From Massilia terrae (GTDB taxonomy: Bacteria > Pseudomonadota > Gammaproteobacteria > Burkholderiales > Burkholderiaceae_D): a stretch of DNA of 64,000 nucleotides. Position numbers and translations under genes: made by a program. The notes below the pieces were generated by a model that worked only from the letters and a program-made list of their open reading frames with translations, searched no databases and was not told the DNA's origin. Where the stretch lies: assembly GCF_024753145.1 (NCBI RefSeq), contig NZ_JANUGU010000002.1, positions 248,001 through 312,000 on the forward strand, written 5' to 3'. Of the stretch, positions 28,110-36,751 are shown one piece after another (the first letter of the stretch is position 1; each line of letters begins with the position of its first letter).

Positions 28110-28127
28110 GCCGGCCTTCGGGCCGGC
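28110..28127 (+). terminator. Hairpin after fliC
   Basis: GCCGGCC-TTCG-GGCCGGC, a 7-bp stem with a stable tetraloop and no U-run. It may protect the fliC mRNA 3' end. Confidence 0.6.
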
Positions 28128-28147
28128 TGACGCCGAAACAAGGCAAG

Positions 28148-28179
28148 ACCCGGTCGGATTTGTCCGACCGGGTATTTTT
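28148..28179 (+). terminator. Rho-independent terminator between fliC and flaG
   Basis: ACCCGGTCGGA and TCCGACCGGGT form a perfect 11-bp stem followed by ATTTTTC. It should reduce read-through into flaG, keeping flagellin far more abundant than FlaG. Confidence 0.8.
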
Positions 28180-28196
28180 CGTTAAGGAGCAAGGTC

Positions 28197-28547
28197 ATGG
28201 ATATCCGACAGGTAGGCAGCCCGGCGCCCGGCGCCACCCTCCCGCAGGCCCGTCCGGCAGCCCCGGCGCCGGCCTCGCCGATCCCGGCCAGCGCGCCCGC
28301 GCCCAAGGCCGAAGCGCCCGACCACCAGCAGCAGCTGGAGGAAGCGGTCAAGCAGCTGAACAAGACGATCGCGTCCCTGAACACGGGGATCGAGTTCTCG
28401 ATCGACAAGGACACCAAGGAACGGGTGGTCAAGGTCATCGACCAGGACACCAAGGAAGTGCTGCGCCAGATCCCGTCCGAAGAGACGCTGCAGATCTCGA
28501 AGGCGCTGGACAAGCTGCAGGGCCTGCTGATCAAGCAGGAAGCTTGA
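28197..28547 (+). CDS. flaG: FlaG-family protein
   Basis: A protein linked to filament length control, usually found between flagellin and fliD. The Pro/Ala-rich N-terminus (1-40) is disordered. The C-terminal domain has the family pattern LEEAVKQLNKTIASLNTGIE, then FSIDKDTKERVVKVIDQDTK and EVLRQIPSEETL. 116 residues. AAGGAG precedes the ATG. It is placed just after the fliC terminator. Confidence 0.92.
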   Translation: MDIRQVGSPAPGATLPQARPAAPAPASPIPASAPAPKAEAPDHQQQLEEAVKQLNKTIASLNTGIEFSIDKDTKERVVKVIDQDTKEVLRQIPSEETLQISKALDKLQGLLIKQEA

Positions 28548-28638
28548 TTTACAGCAATACGTACCCTTGATCCGGCGCAAGACGCGCCGCCGGGCCGTTT
28601 TATCGTCCGCGTTTCGAATTAAGCAGGTTTTCCCCCTC

Positions 28639-28665
28639 TAAAGTCTGCATTGCCGCCTCCGTTAA
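28639..28665 (+). promoter_or_regulatory. Sigma-28 (FliA) promoter of fliD
   Basis: TAAAGTCT-N11-TCCGTTAA: 7 of 8 in the -35, exact spacing and 6 of 8 in the -10. It lies 34 bases ahead of the fliD start and probably drives fliD-fliS-fliT and perhaps the genes beyond. Confidence 0.75.
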
Positions 28666-28698
28666 CTGTTTATAGTTGACGCATCAAAGGAGGTAGCA

Positions 28699-30141
28699 GT
28701 GGCAACCGTTGGAACTATCAGCTCACCGGGCATCGGCTCAGGCCTGAACGTCAAGGACCTCGTCAGCAACCTGATGGCGACCGAGCAGGGTCCGATGAAC
28801 ACGATCCTGAAGCAGGAAGCCACCGACCAGGCCAAGCTGTCGGCCTTCGGTACCCTGAAGGGCGCGCTCGGCACGCTGCAGACGGCGGCGTCCACGCTGA
28901 ACATGAGCTCGACCTTCGCCTCGGTCGCGGCCAATGTGGCCGACTCCTCGTATTTCACGGCCTCCACCAGCGGCACCGCGGTGGCGGGCGACTACAACAT
29001 CCAGGTCAAGGCGCTGGCCGCCTCGCAAAAGCTGATGTCGAGCGGCTTCAGCGACCCGACCACGGTGGTCGGCGACGGCACCCTGACCATCGACATCGGC
29101 AAGTACGACACGGCCACCCCGCCCGGCTTCACCGCCAAGAGCGGCAGCACGGCGGTGACCATCACCATCGGCCCCGACAACCACACGCTGGCCGGCATCC
29201 GCGACGCCATCAATGGCGCCAACGCCGGCATCTCGGCCAGCATCGTCAACGACGGCACGACCTCGCGCCTGTCGATCACGACCAAGGACAGCGGCACCGC
29301 CAACCAGGTGCGCATCGGCGTCGCGACCAGCGGCGGCAGCGGCCTGTCCGCGCTCGCCTACAACGGCGGCGCCGCGACCGGCCTGACCCAGAACGTGGCG
29401 GCGGCCGACGCCCACCTGGTGGTGGACGGGCTGGACATCTACAAGTCGAGCAATACGGTCACCGACGCGGTGCAGGGCATCACCCTGAACCTGCTCAAGA
29501 CCACGCCCGACGCCACTCCGGACAAGCTGTCGCTGACGCCGGACACCAACAAGATCCGCAGCGCGATCGACAGTTTTGTCAGCGCCTACAACGCGGTGCA
29601 CGCGCAGATCGGCCAGCTGACCGCCTACGATGCCTCGACCGGCACCGCCAGCCTGCTGACCGGCGATTCGACCACCACCGGCATCGACGCCAAGCTGCGC
29701 AGCATGGTGACCAGCACCGTGGCCACCGGCATCCCGGGGCTGACCTCGCTGACCGACATCGGCGTCGGCTTCCAGCTGGACGGCACGCTGAAGGTCGACA
29801 CCGACAAGCGCGACAGGGTGCTGAACGATCCCACGATCGACGTCAAGAAGCTGTTCGTGAAGAGTTCCGACACGATGGTCGGCGTGGGCTCGATCATGAA
29901 CACCGGCGTCAGCGCCATGATCTTCGGGAACAACGCCACGATCAACCAGAAGGTCGACAACCTGAACGCCGACTTCAAGCAACTGGAAAAGCGCAAGACC
30001 GACGAAACCGCGCGCCTGCAGCAGGTGCAGGACCGCTACACCTTGCAGTATTCGAGCCTGGACACGCTGATCGCCAGCATGAACAAGACCCAGAGCTACC
30101 TGACCCAACAGCTCGCCGCGCTCAAGGCGAACTCAGCGTAG
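28699..30141 (+). CDS. fliD: Flagellar filament cap protein FliD (HAP2)
   Basis: Pentameric cap that assists flagellin polymerisation at the filament tip. The N-terminus SSPGIGSGLNVKDLVSNLMA and the C-terminal coiled coil ending TQSYLTQQLAAL are typical, with a variable surface region between. 480 residues. It starts with GTG, which a perfect AAAGGAGG six bases upstream supports. It leads a run with fliS and fliT. Confidence 0.95.
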   Translation: MATVGTISSPGIGSGLNVKDLVSNLMATEQGPMNTILKQEATDQAKLSAFGTLKGALGTLQTAASTLNMSSTFASVAANVADSSYFTASTSGTAVAGDYNIQVKALAASQKLMSSGFSDPTTVVGDGTLTIDIGKYDTATPPGFTAKSGSTAVTITIGPDNHTLAGIRDAINGANAGISASIVNDGTTSRLSITTKDSGTANQVRIGVATSGGSGLSALAYNGGAATGLTQNVAAADAHLVVDGLDIYKSSNTVTDAVQGITLNLLKTTPDATPDKLSLTPDTNKIRSAIDSFVSAYNAVHAQIGQLTAYDASTGTASLLTGDSTTTGIDAKLRSMVTSTVATGIPGLTSLTDIGVGFQLDGTLKVDTDKRDRVLNDPTIDVKKLFVKSSDTMVGVGSIMNTGVSAMIFGNNATINQKVDNLNADFKQLEKRKTDETARLQQVQDRYTLQYSSLDTLIASMNKTQSYLTQQLAALKANSA

Positions 30142-30166
30142 ACGCAGAATTAACAGGAGAACCGTA

Positions 30167-30649
30167 ATGTTCGGAGCCAAAAAAAGCGGCGTGGCCGCGT
30201 ATTCCCAGGTCGGCCTGGAAACCGGCGTGCACGCCGCCGACCCGCACAAGCTGACCGTGATGCTGTTCGACGGCGCCCTGCAGGCGCTGCGCAACGGGCG
30301 CGAGCACATGAAGGCAGGCGACATCGCCGCCAAGGGCAAGTCGATCACCCATGCGAGCACGATCATCACCAGCGGCCTGCGCGCCAGCCTCGACCTGGAA
30401 AAAGGCGGTGAAATCGCCGGCAACCTGGACGCGCTGTACGACTACATGGTGCGCCGCCTGACCCACGCCCACGTGCACAACGACCTCGCCGCCATGGACG
30501 AAGTCGAGCGCCTGCTGGGCGAGCTGCGCGAAGCCTGGAACGCGATCGGCACCAGCGCCGCCGCCGTGCCGGTCCCGGCGCCGGCCGTGGTCGCGCCGCA
30601 CGTGGCCGACCCGCTGGCCCCGCGCTCGGTCTCTTTCGTGAGCGCATGA
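30167..30649 (+). CDS. fliS: Flagellin export chaperone FliS
   Basis: Four-helix chaperone that binds the disordered C-terminus of flagellin and prevents early polymerisation. AYSQVGLETGVHAADPHKLT, then VMLFDGALQALRNGREHMK, is the family signature. The last 30 residues are Ala/Pro-rich and variable. 160 residues; GGAG precedes the ATG. Its stop overlaps the start of fliT (ATGA). Confidence 0.94.
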   Translation: MFGAKKSGVAAYSQVGLETGVHAADPHKLTVMLFDGALQALRNGREHMKAGDIAAKGKSITHASTIITSGLRASLDLEKGGEIAGNLDALYDYMVRRLTHAHVHNDLAAMDEVERLLGELREAWNAIGTSAAAVPVPAPAVVAPHVADPLAPRSVSFVSA

Positions 30650-30966
30650 TCATGGTCCACGCCCACCTCGCCCTCTACGAAAACGTGGCCGAGACCACCC
30701 GAGCGATGGCCGATGCGGCGCGCAGCAGCGACTGGGATCACCTGGTGGAACTGGAGCAGCGCTGCAAGCAGCAGGTATCCAGCATCATGCAGGGACCCGC
30801 GCCCGAGCTGTCGGACGAGGAGCGCGAGCTCAAGGCCGGCATCATCCGCGAGATCCTCAAGCACGACCGCACCATCCGCGACCACACCTCGCCGTGGATG
30901 AAGCAGCTCGGCGTCCTGATCGGCAGCTTGCGCAACGAGCGCAAGCTGCTCGGCGCCTACCGCTGA
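30646..30966 (+). CDS. fliT: Flagellar protein FliT
   Basis: Small helical chaperone for the FliD cap. 106 residues with the typical pattern LALYENVAETTRAMADAARS, then DWDHLVELEQRC and LKHDRTIRDHTSPWMKQL. In enterobacteria it also restrains FlhDC; whether this one does is unknown. Coupled to fliS by a four-base overlap. Confidence 0.9.
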   Translation: MIMVHAHLALYENVAETTRAMADAARSSDWDHLVELEQRCKQQVSSIMQGPAPELSDEERELKAGIIREILKHDRTIRDHTSPWMKQLGVLIGSLRNERKLLGAYR

Positions 30967-31007
30967 GCGCGCCGCCCGGTGCGGCCGCTCGCTTCCCTTC
31001 CTGATCC

Positions 31008-32222
31008 ATGTTGCCGCGTGACCTGCTAGGCCCCTCCCCGGTTGCGCGGCCCACCCCGGCCAACGCCGTCGAGGCGCTGGCCGATCCGCGCCAGCAAGCC
31101 TTCCAGCGCGCCCTCGCCAGCCAGGTCGGCCAGCCGATGCGGGCCCAGGTGCTGGCGCGGCTGGCCGACGGCAGCGCCATCGTGCGCGTCAACGACACCC
31201 CCGCGCGCATGATGCTGCCGCCCGGCGCCGAAGTCGGCAGCGAAGTGCCGCTGCGGCTGGTGGCGGTCTATCCCCGCCCGACTTTCGAATACGGCGCCGG
31301 CAAGACCCTGATCGAAGCCTCGCCCGCGCACCCGCCCGACACCCCGGGCCAGCCGCGCGCGCTGGACGCGGAAGGCGCCGATGCGGCCGTATTCACCCCG
31401 CACGAGGATGCCGACGGCGCCGCGCTGGTCTACCGGCCGGATGGCCGTGGCCCGGCCGCCGCTGGTGGCGCCGGCGGCAGTGTCGGCACTGCTGCCACCG
31501 CGCAGGCGGCGGCCGCAGCCGCCACCGCGGCGCCGTCAGCCCAGGCCGCGCGCACGACGGGCGAACCCGGCGCCACCCTGTCGCCGGCGGCCCAGGTGCT
31601 GGGCAGCGTGCTGGCCGCCGTGCTCAAGCTCGACCAGCCGGCCAAGGCGGTCGCCGCGCGCGCCCCGGTGCTGGCCACGATCAACACCGACCCCGCCGCG
31701 CTGGCGCCGGCCCTGCGCCAGGCCCTCGAACAGAGCGGCCTGTTCTACGAGTCGCACGTGGCCGCATGGGCCGAGGGCCGGCGCGAGCTGGCCTCGCTGG
31801 CCTTCGAGCCGCAGATGCGGGACCGTCCCGCGAACCCGGCCGATCCCGCGCCGGCCCAGCTGATCAACCTGCAGCTGGCCGCGCAGGAACAGGACCGTGT
31901 GGCGTGGCAGGGACAGTTATGGCCGGGCCAGCCGATGCAGTGGGAGATCCGCCGCGACGCCCCGCAACAGGACGGCGGCGCGGCCGGCGGCGAACCCGAA
32001 CCAACGTGGCAGAGCCGCCTGCGGCTGCGCTTTGCGCTGTTCGGCGAGCTCGATGCGACCGTGGTGCTGCACGGCGGCCAGGTCGCGATCCGGATCGGCC
32101 TGGCCGACGAAGGCAACGCCGCCTTGCTGCGCTCGCACACGGCCTCGCTGCAGGGCGCGCTGGCCGCCGCCGGTACGTCGCTGTCGGCGCTGGCCATCGT
32201 CAACGAGGGCGCCGATGAGTGA
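31008..32222 (+). CDS. FliK-like protein (hook-length-control C-terminal domain), second copy
   Basis: 404 residues with an Ala/Pro-rich, low-complexity first 200. The C-terminal region (about 300-400) resembles the hook-length-control domain: RLRLRFALFGELDATVVLHG, then GQVAIRIGLADEGNAALL and LQGALAAAGTSLSALAI. The main fliK lies with fliJ and fliL at 39302, so this is an additional family member. It overlaps by eight bases a gene encoding only the C-terminal domain of FlhB, the natural partner of FliK in export switching. Confidence 0.8.
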   Translation: MLPRDLLGPSPVARPTPANAVEALADPRQQAFQRALASQVGQPMRAQVLARLADGSAIVRVNDTPARMMLPPGAEVGSEVPLRLVAVYPRPTFEYGAGKTLIEASPAHPPDTPGQPRALDAEGADAAVFTPHEDADGAALVYRPDGRGPAAAGGAGGSVGTAATAQAAAAAATAAPSAQAARTTGEPGATLSPAAQVLGSVLAAVLKLDQPAKAVAARAPVLATINTDPAALAPALRQALEQSGLFYESHVAAWAEGRRELASLAFEPQMRDRPANPADPAPAQLINLQLAAQEQDRVAWQGQLWPGQPMQWEIRRDAPQQDGGAAGGEPEPTWQSRLRLRFALFGELDATVVLHGGQVAIRIGLADEGNAALLRSHTASLQGALAAAGTSLSALAIVNEGADE

Positions 32223-32550
32223 TCCCGCCGCACCGCAGCAACGCAGCAACGCGGTCGCGCTGGCCTATCGCGAAGGCGAACATGCGCCCAAGGTGGTGGC
32301 CAAGGGCCAGGGCCTGGTGGCCGAACAGATCATCGCGCGGGCCCGCGAAGCCGGCGTGTTCGTGCACGAATCGAAGGACCTGGTCGGGCTGCTGATGAAC
32401 GTCGACCTCGACCGCGAAATTCCGCCTGCCCTCTACCGCGCGATTGCGGAACTGCTGGCATGGCTTTATCATGTTCAATCTAATCCGCATCCAGGCGACG
32501 TGCCACCGCCGGGCGGACCCGAACGAATCTCCGTAGAAAGCGGTTCCTAG
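32215..32550 (+). CDS. FlhB C-terminal-domain protein (EscU/YscU/HrcU-like export switch, FlhX type)
   Basis: 111 residues matching only the part of FlhB that lies after its NPTH autocleavage site. NAVALAYREGEHAPKVVAKG, then IIARAREAGVFVHESKDLVG and DREIPPALYRAIAELLAWLY, follow the FlhB pattern (NPTHYAVALRY..., then APKVVAKG). The NPTH motif and all membrane segments are absent, so the protein would be a ready-made, soluble FlhB-CC. It is coupled to the FliK-like gene and followed by ycgR after two bases. The frame is open much further upstream, but only the ATG at 32215 fits. Confidence 0.85.
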   Translation: MSDPAAPQQRSNAVALAYREGEHAPKVVAKGQGLVAEQIIARAREAGVFVHESKDLVGLLMNVDLDREIPPALYRAIAELLAWLYHVQSNPHPGDVPPPGGPERISVESGS

Positions 32551-32552
32551 CA

Positions 32553-33305
32553 ATGTCTAATTCCGAACTGGATAACTGGCACGATTATCGAGTGGTCTCC
32601 CGACGGGAGATTCTTGCGTTATTACGCCAGATCGGTGAAAAAAACCAGCTGGTCCGCATGCTGATCAACGGCGAGGCCGACGTCTGCGTCACCTCGATCC
32701 TCGACCTCGACCCCGACAGCGACACCCTGGTGCTGGACCGCTCCATCGACCGCGACCAGCACCGCCGCGTGCTGGCGGCGCCGCGCCTGTCTTGCGAGAC
32801 CAGCCTGGACAAGATCCGCATCCTGTTCAAGGCCGAGAACCCGCGCGAGATCGACTACGAAGGGTCGGTGGCGGTCGCCGCCGACATCCCGGAAAGCCTG
32901 GTGCGCCTGCAGCGGCGCGAGTTCTACCGGATGCAGATGCCGGTATCGAATCCGGTCAAGCTGGTGCTGCCCCTGCCGGACGAACTGGGTGGCGGCAGCG
33001 CCACCGTGCCGCTGGCCGACATCAGCTGCGGCGGCATCGCCTTCATGGACAACAAGCTGGCGCTGGGCGAACTGGCGATCGGCTCCACCTTCGAGGGCTG
33101 CCGCCTCGACCTGCCGGACGTGGGGCCGGTGGTCACCGGGCTGGAGATCCGCAATGCGCAGGACGTCACCCTGCTCAACAACAAAACCGCGCGCCGCTTC
33201 GGCTGCATGTTCACCGGCATCTCGCGCGGCAACCTGGCCAACGTCCAGAAATACATCACCAAGCTTGAACGCGAGCGCAATGCGCGGCTGGCTGGCCTGG
33301 GCTGA
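32553..33305 (+). CDS. ycgR: Flagellar brake protein YcgR (PilZ domain)
   Basis: c-di-GMP-dependent brake that acts on the motor/stator. The N-terminal YcgR domain (about 10-115) is followed by PilZ with both ligand motifs: RxxxR in LQRREFYRM and DxSxxG in DISCGGIAF. 250 residues, standard. Placed at the end of the filament/chaperone run, with a diguanylate cyclase gene upstream of fliC, so signal synthesis and response lie in one locus. Confidence 0.92.
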   Translation: MSNSELDNWHDYRVVSRREILALLRQIGEKNQLVRMLINGEADVCVTSILDLDPDSDTLVLDRSIDRDQHRRVLAAPRLSCETSLDKIRILFKAENPREIDYEGSVAVAADIPESLVRLQRREFYRMQMPVSNPVKLVLPLPDELGGGSATVPLADISCGGIAFMDNKLALGELAIGSTFEGCRLDLPDVGPVVTGLEIRNAQDVTLLNNKTARRFGCMFTGISRGNLANVQKYITKLERERNARLAGLG

Positions 33306-33333
33306 TCAAACGCTCCCTCGAAATACAAAAAGA

Positions 33334-33415
33334 ACGTCGTTCCCGCGCAGGCGGGAACCCATAGAACGCATGACTATACGCTCTGCATGGGTCCCCGCCT
33401 GCGCGGGGACGACGT
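33334..33415. repeat. Paired GTCGTTCCCGC / GCGGGGACGACGT inverted repeat
   Basis: The arms ACGTCGTTCCCGCGCAGGCG and CGCCTGCGCGGGGACGACGT differ at one base pair and enclose CCATAGAACGC...CTCTGCATGGG. It lies between convergent ycgR and fliE, where it can serve as a terminator for both. Confidence 0.85.
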
Positions 33416-33451
33416 GTTTTGAAGCTTAGCGAGCGTCAGGCGCCCCCGCCA

Positions 33452-33793
33452 TCACACCTGCATATTCATGATCTCGTGATACGCCGACACCAGCTTGTTG
33501 CGCACCTGCACCGCAGCCTGGAAGTCGATGTTCGCCTTCTGCATCGCGATCATGGTGTCCGACAGGCTGACGGTGTCGTCGCCCATCGCGAACTTCTGCC
33601 CCATCTCGTCGGCCTTGTCCTGCGCCGCGCTGACCTGCGACAGCGAATTCTTCAGCGCCGCCGCGAAATCGGCCTTGGGCGCGGCCGTGGCGCCGGCGCC
33701 GGCCAGCGGCGACGCGTCCGGACGGGTGGCCGCCGCCTTCAGCTGCGCCATCATCGATTCGATGCGGCTGCTGTCGATACCGCCAATATTCAT
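33452..33793 (-). CDS. fliE: Flagellar hook-basal body complex protein FliE
   Basis: Joins the MS ring to the rod. The C-terminal half is conserved: DTVSLSDTMIAMQKANIDFQ, then AAVQVRNKLVSAYHEIMNMQ. 113 residues. CAAGGAGGAAG precedes the ATG. It is transcribed alone, divergent from fliF, from a likely sigma-54 promoter. Confidence 0.95.
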   Translation of the reverse strand: MNIGGIDSSRIESMMAQLKAAATRPDASPLAGAGATAAPKADFAAALKNSLSQVSAAQDKADEMGQKFAMGDDTVSLSDTMIAMQKANIDFQAAVQVRNKLVSAYHEIMNMQV

Positions 33794-33834
33794 TGCTTCC
33801 TCCTTGGTGTACAGCTATCTCAGGCTGTCAGAAT

Positions 33835-33850
33835 AGCAGCGCCCGCGCCA
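33835..33850 (-). promoter_or_regulatory. Candidate sigma-54 promoter of fliE
   Basis: On the minus strand TGGCGCG-GGCG-CTGCT matches TGGCACG-N4-TTGCT with two mismatches and the required GG/GC spacing. The predicted start is about 30 bases ahead of fliE. I found no equally good match facing fliF. Confidence 0.5.
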
Positions 33851-33956
33851 GTCCCAGCCCGAAGCAGGCAGCGAAATGGGGCTCTTATCGGGGGTTTGAA
33901 GCAGCCCGGCCGGCGTGATAATGGACGCTGGATTTCCCCCATCTAAAGACATCGCA

Positions 33957-35633
33957 ATGGCAGCAGCGGACCAAGAACACGACGACAACGTGAAACCACC
34001 CTTCCTGCAGACGAAATTCGGACGCAACATCGCCATGGGCGGCGCCGCCGCCGTCGTGCTGGCGGTCGGCATCGCGCTGTGGCTGTGGAGCCAGCAGCCT
34101 GACTACCGCGTCCTGTTCTCCAACTACACCGACCGTGACGGCGGCGCGATCACCGCCTCGCTCGAGCAGATGGGGGTCAAGTACAAGTTCTCCGAAGGCG
34201 GCAACGCGATCCTGGTGCCGGCCGAGATGGTCCACGACATCCGCCTGAAGCTGGCCTCGCAGGGCCTGCCCAAAGGCGGCAACGTCGGCTTCGAGCTGAT
34301 GGAGAACCAGAAGCTGGGCGTGTCCCAGTTCCTCGAGCAGGTCAACTACCAGCGCTCGCTGGAAGGCGAACTGGCGCGCTCGGTCGAGTCGCTGGGCGCG
34401 GTCGCCAACGCCCGCGTGCACCTGGCCCTGCCCAAGCCCTCCGTGTTCGTGCGCGACCAGCAGAAGCCGACCGCCTCGGTGCTCCTGACCCTGCAGCCGG
34501 GCCGCGCCCTCGACCAGGGCCAGGTCTCGGCCATCGTGCACCTGGTCGCATCGAGCGTGCCCGAACTCACGCCGGCCAACGTGACCGTGGTGGACCAGAA
34601 CGGCTCCCTGCTGTCCGATCCGAACGGCCAGGCCGCCGGCGCACGCCAGCTCGACCCCAACCAGCTCAAGTACGTGGCCCAGCTGCAGCAGAACATCGTC
34701 AAGCAGGTCGAGTCGATCATCACCCCGCTGGTCGGGCGCGGCAACGTGCGCGCCGAGGCGACCGCCGACGTGGACTTCGCCCAGGTCGACACCGCCGCCG
34801 AAATGTACAAGCCGAATTCGCCGCCGGAGCCGCAGGCGATCCGCAGCCAGCAGACTTCCGAGCAGCAGCCGCTCAAGACCCCGGCCTCGGGCGTGCCCGG
34901 CTCGCTGTCGAACCAGCCGCCGGCCGCCAACCCGACCCCGCCGGGTCCGGGCCAGGGCAGCACCGTGGCGGCGGGCGGCAACGGCCAGCAGAACGCCGCG
35001 CCGCAGGAGACGCGGCATGACGCCACCACCAATTTCGAAGTCGACAAGACCGTGCGCTACGAGCAGCGCCCGATGGGCGGCATCAAGCGCCTGACGGTGG
35101 GCGTCGTGGTCAACTACAAGCGCAACGTCGATCCCAAGACCGGCAAGGTCACGGCGGCGCCGCTGCCGCCGGCGGTGATATCCCAGATCAATGAGCTGGT
35201 CAAGCAGGCGATGGGCTATTCGCAGGCGCGCGGCGACACGCTGAACGTGACCAATGCGCCGTTCGAAGGCGTCGACAAGCTGGCCGACCAGCCGCCGGCC
35301 GTGGTGTGGTACAAGGACCAGGACCTGATCGGGCTGGCCGGCCAGGTCGCCAAGTACGCGGTGTCGATCCTGGTCGTTGGCTTCCTCTACTTCCGCCTGG
35401 TGCGCCCGCTGCTGCGCCGCTACGACAAGGCGATCGAGCTGCCGCCGGGCCCCGATCCGGAGCAACTGGCCGAGCAGGCCCGCCTGGCGATCGAAGCCGA
35501 GATGATGGAAGAGCATTCGCAGCAGCAGGCCAAGGGCTACCGCTCCAACCTGCAGATGGCCAAGGATCTGGCGCGCGACGATCCGCGCATCGTCGCCAAC
35601 GTGGTGAAGACATGGGTAAGTTCAAATGAGTAA
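33957..35633 (+). CDS. fliF: Flagellar MS-ring protein FliF
   Basis: Builds the membrane ring that carries rotor and export gate. One transmembrane helix is near the N-terminus (about 28-48, AAAVVLAVGIALWLW) and one near the C-terminus (about 462-482). Between them is the YscJ/FliF domain with GNVGFELMENQKLGVSQFLE. The cytoplasmic tail, which binds FliG, includes DDPRIVANVVKTWV. 558 residues from ATG 33957; in-frame GTG 33915 and ATG 33921 exist but add unlikely residues. Overlaps fliG by eight bases and leads the fliF-fliR run. Confidence 0.95.
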   Translation: MAAADQEHDDNVKPPFLQTKFGRNIAMGGAAAVVLAVGIALWLWSQQPDYRVLFSNYTDRDGGAITASLEQMGVKYKFSEGGNAILVPAEMVHDIRLKLASQGLPKGGNVGFELMENQKLGVSQFLEQVNYQRSLEGELARSVESLGAVANARVHLALPKPSVFVRDQQKPTASVLLTLQPGRALDQGQVSAIVHLVASSVPELTPANVTVVDQNGSLLSDPNGQAAGARQLDPNQLKYVAQLQQNIVKQVESIITPLVGRGNVRAEATADVDFAQVDTAAEMYKPNSPPEPQAIRSQQTSEQQPLKTPASGVPGSLSNQPPAANPTPPGPGQGSTVAAGGNGQQNAAPQETRHDATTNFEVDKTVRYEQRPMGGIKRLTVGVVVNYKRNVDPKTGKVTAAPLPPAVISQINELVKQAMGYSQARGDTLNVTNAPFEGVDKLADQPPAVVWYKDQDLIGLAGQVAKYAVSILVVGFLYFRLVRPLLRRYDKAIELPPGPDPEQLAEQARLAIEAEMMEEHSQQQAKGYRSNLQMAKDLARDDPRIVANVVKTWVSSNE

Positions 35634-36627
35634 TGCTGATGAAGGCGTCCAGCGCGCCGCGATCCTGATGCTCGCGCTGGGCGAGCAGGAAGCGGCCGAG
35701 GTGATGAAATTCCTCGGGCCGAGGGAAGTGCTGAAACTGGGCGCCGCGATGGCGACCATGAAGCAGGTCCAGCACGAGCAGGTGGTGCAGGTGCTGGACG
35801 CGTTCCGCACCCAGACCGACCTCAGTTCCACCGTCGGCCTGGATTCGGACGAATACATCCGCCAGGTGCTGACGCGCGCGCTGGGCGACGACAAGGCCTC
35901 GGTGCTGCTGTCGCGTATCCTGGGCGGCAAGGACGCTTCCGGCATCGAGAGCCTGAAGTGGATGGATGCCTCGTCGGTGGCGGAACTGATCCGCAACGAG
36001 CACCCGCAGATCATCGCCACCATCCTGGTCCACCTGGAGCGCGACCAGGCCTGCGAAATCCTCGGCAATTTCAGCGACCGCCTGCGCAACGACGTGGTGC
36101 TGCGCATCGCCACCCTGGACGGCGTGCAGCCGGCCGCGCTGCGCGAACTGAACGACGTGCTGACCAAGCTCCTGTCGGGTAACGAAAACATCAAGAAGTC
36201 CTCGCTGGGCGGCATCCGCGCGGCGGCCGAGATCCTCAACTTCATGAGCGGCGAGCAGGAATCGTCGGTGATGGACAACATCAAGAACTACGACAACGAC
36301 ATGGCGCAGAAGATCATGGACGAGATGTTCGTGTTCGATAACATCATCGACATCGATGACCGCGGCATCCAGCTGCTGCTGCGCGAAGTGCAGTCCGAGA
36401 TGCTGATCGTGGCGCTCAAGGGCGCCAGCCAGGACCTGCGCGACAAGATCTTCAAGAACATGAGCCAGCGCGCCGCCGAGATGATGCGCGAGGACCTCGA
36501 ATCCAAGGGCCCGGTGCGGCTGTCGGAAGTCGAGGCGCAGCAGAAGCTGATCCTGCAAATCGTGCGCCGCTTGTCCGACGAGGGCCAGATTGTCCTCGGC
36601 GGAAAAGGCGAAGACTCGTTCGTCTGA
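35626..36627 (+). CDS. fliG: Flagellar motor switch protein FliG
   Basis: Rotor protein that contacts the stator and generates torque. The N-terminal FliF-binding part starts GVQRAAILMLALGEQEAAEV. The middle domain carries EHPQIIATILVHLE, and the C-terminal torque helix has the charged pattern QDLRDKIFKNMSQRAAEMMR. 333 residues, full length. Translationally coupled to fliF. Confidence 0.97.
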   Translation: MSNADEGVQRAAILMLALGEQEAAEVMKFLGPREVLKLGAAMATMKQVQHEQVVQVLDAFRTQTDLSSTVGLDSDEYIRQVLTRALGDDKASVLLSRILGGKDASGIESLKWMDASSVAELIRNEHPQIIATILVHLERDQACEILGNFSDRLRNDVVLRIATLDGVQPAALRELNDVLTKLLSGNENIKKSSLGGIRAAAEILNFMSGEQESSVMDNIKNYDNDMAQKIMDEMFVFDNIIDIDDRGIQLLLREVQSEMLIVALKGASQDLRDKIFKNMSQRAAEMMREDLESKGPVRLSEVEAQQKLILQIVRRLSDEGQIVLGGKGEDSFV

Positions 36628-36650
36628 GATGGCCCACCTGCCCAAATTCA

Positions 36651-36735
36651 CCGTCGTCCCCGCGCAGGCGGGGACCCATGCTGACTCTGCGACTACGCAG
36701 CGCGCCCATGGGTCCCCGCCTGCGCGGGGACGACG
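36651..36735. repeat. Paired GTCGTCCCC inverted repeat between fliG and fliH
   Basis: CCGTCGTCCCCGCGCAGGCG and CGCCTGCGCGGGGACGACG are inverted arms with the shared loop CCATGCTGACTC...CCATGGG. It sits inside an operon whose other junctions mostly overlap. Confidence 0.85.
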
Positions 36736-36751
36736 TTTTTGATAGCTTAAG

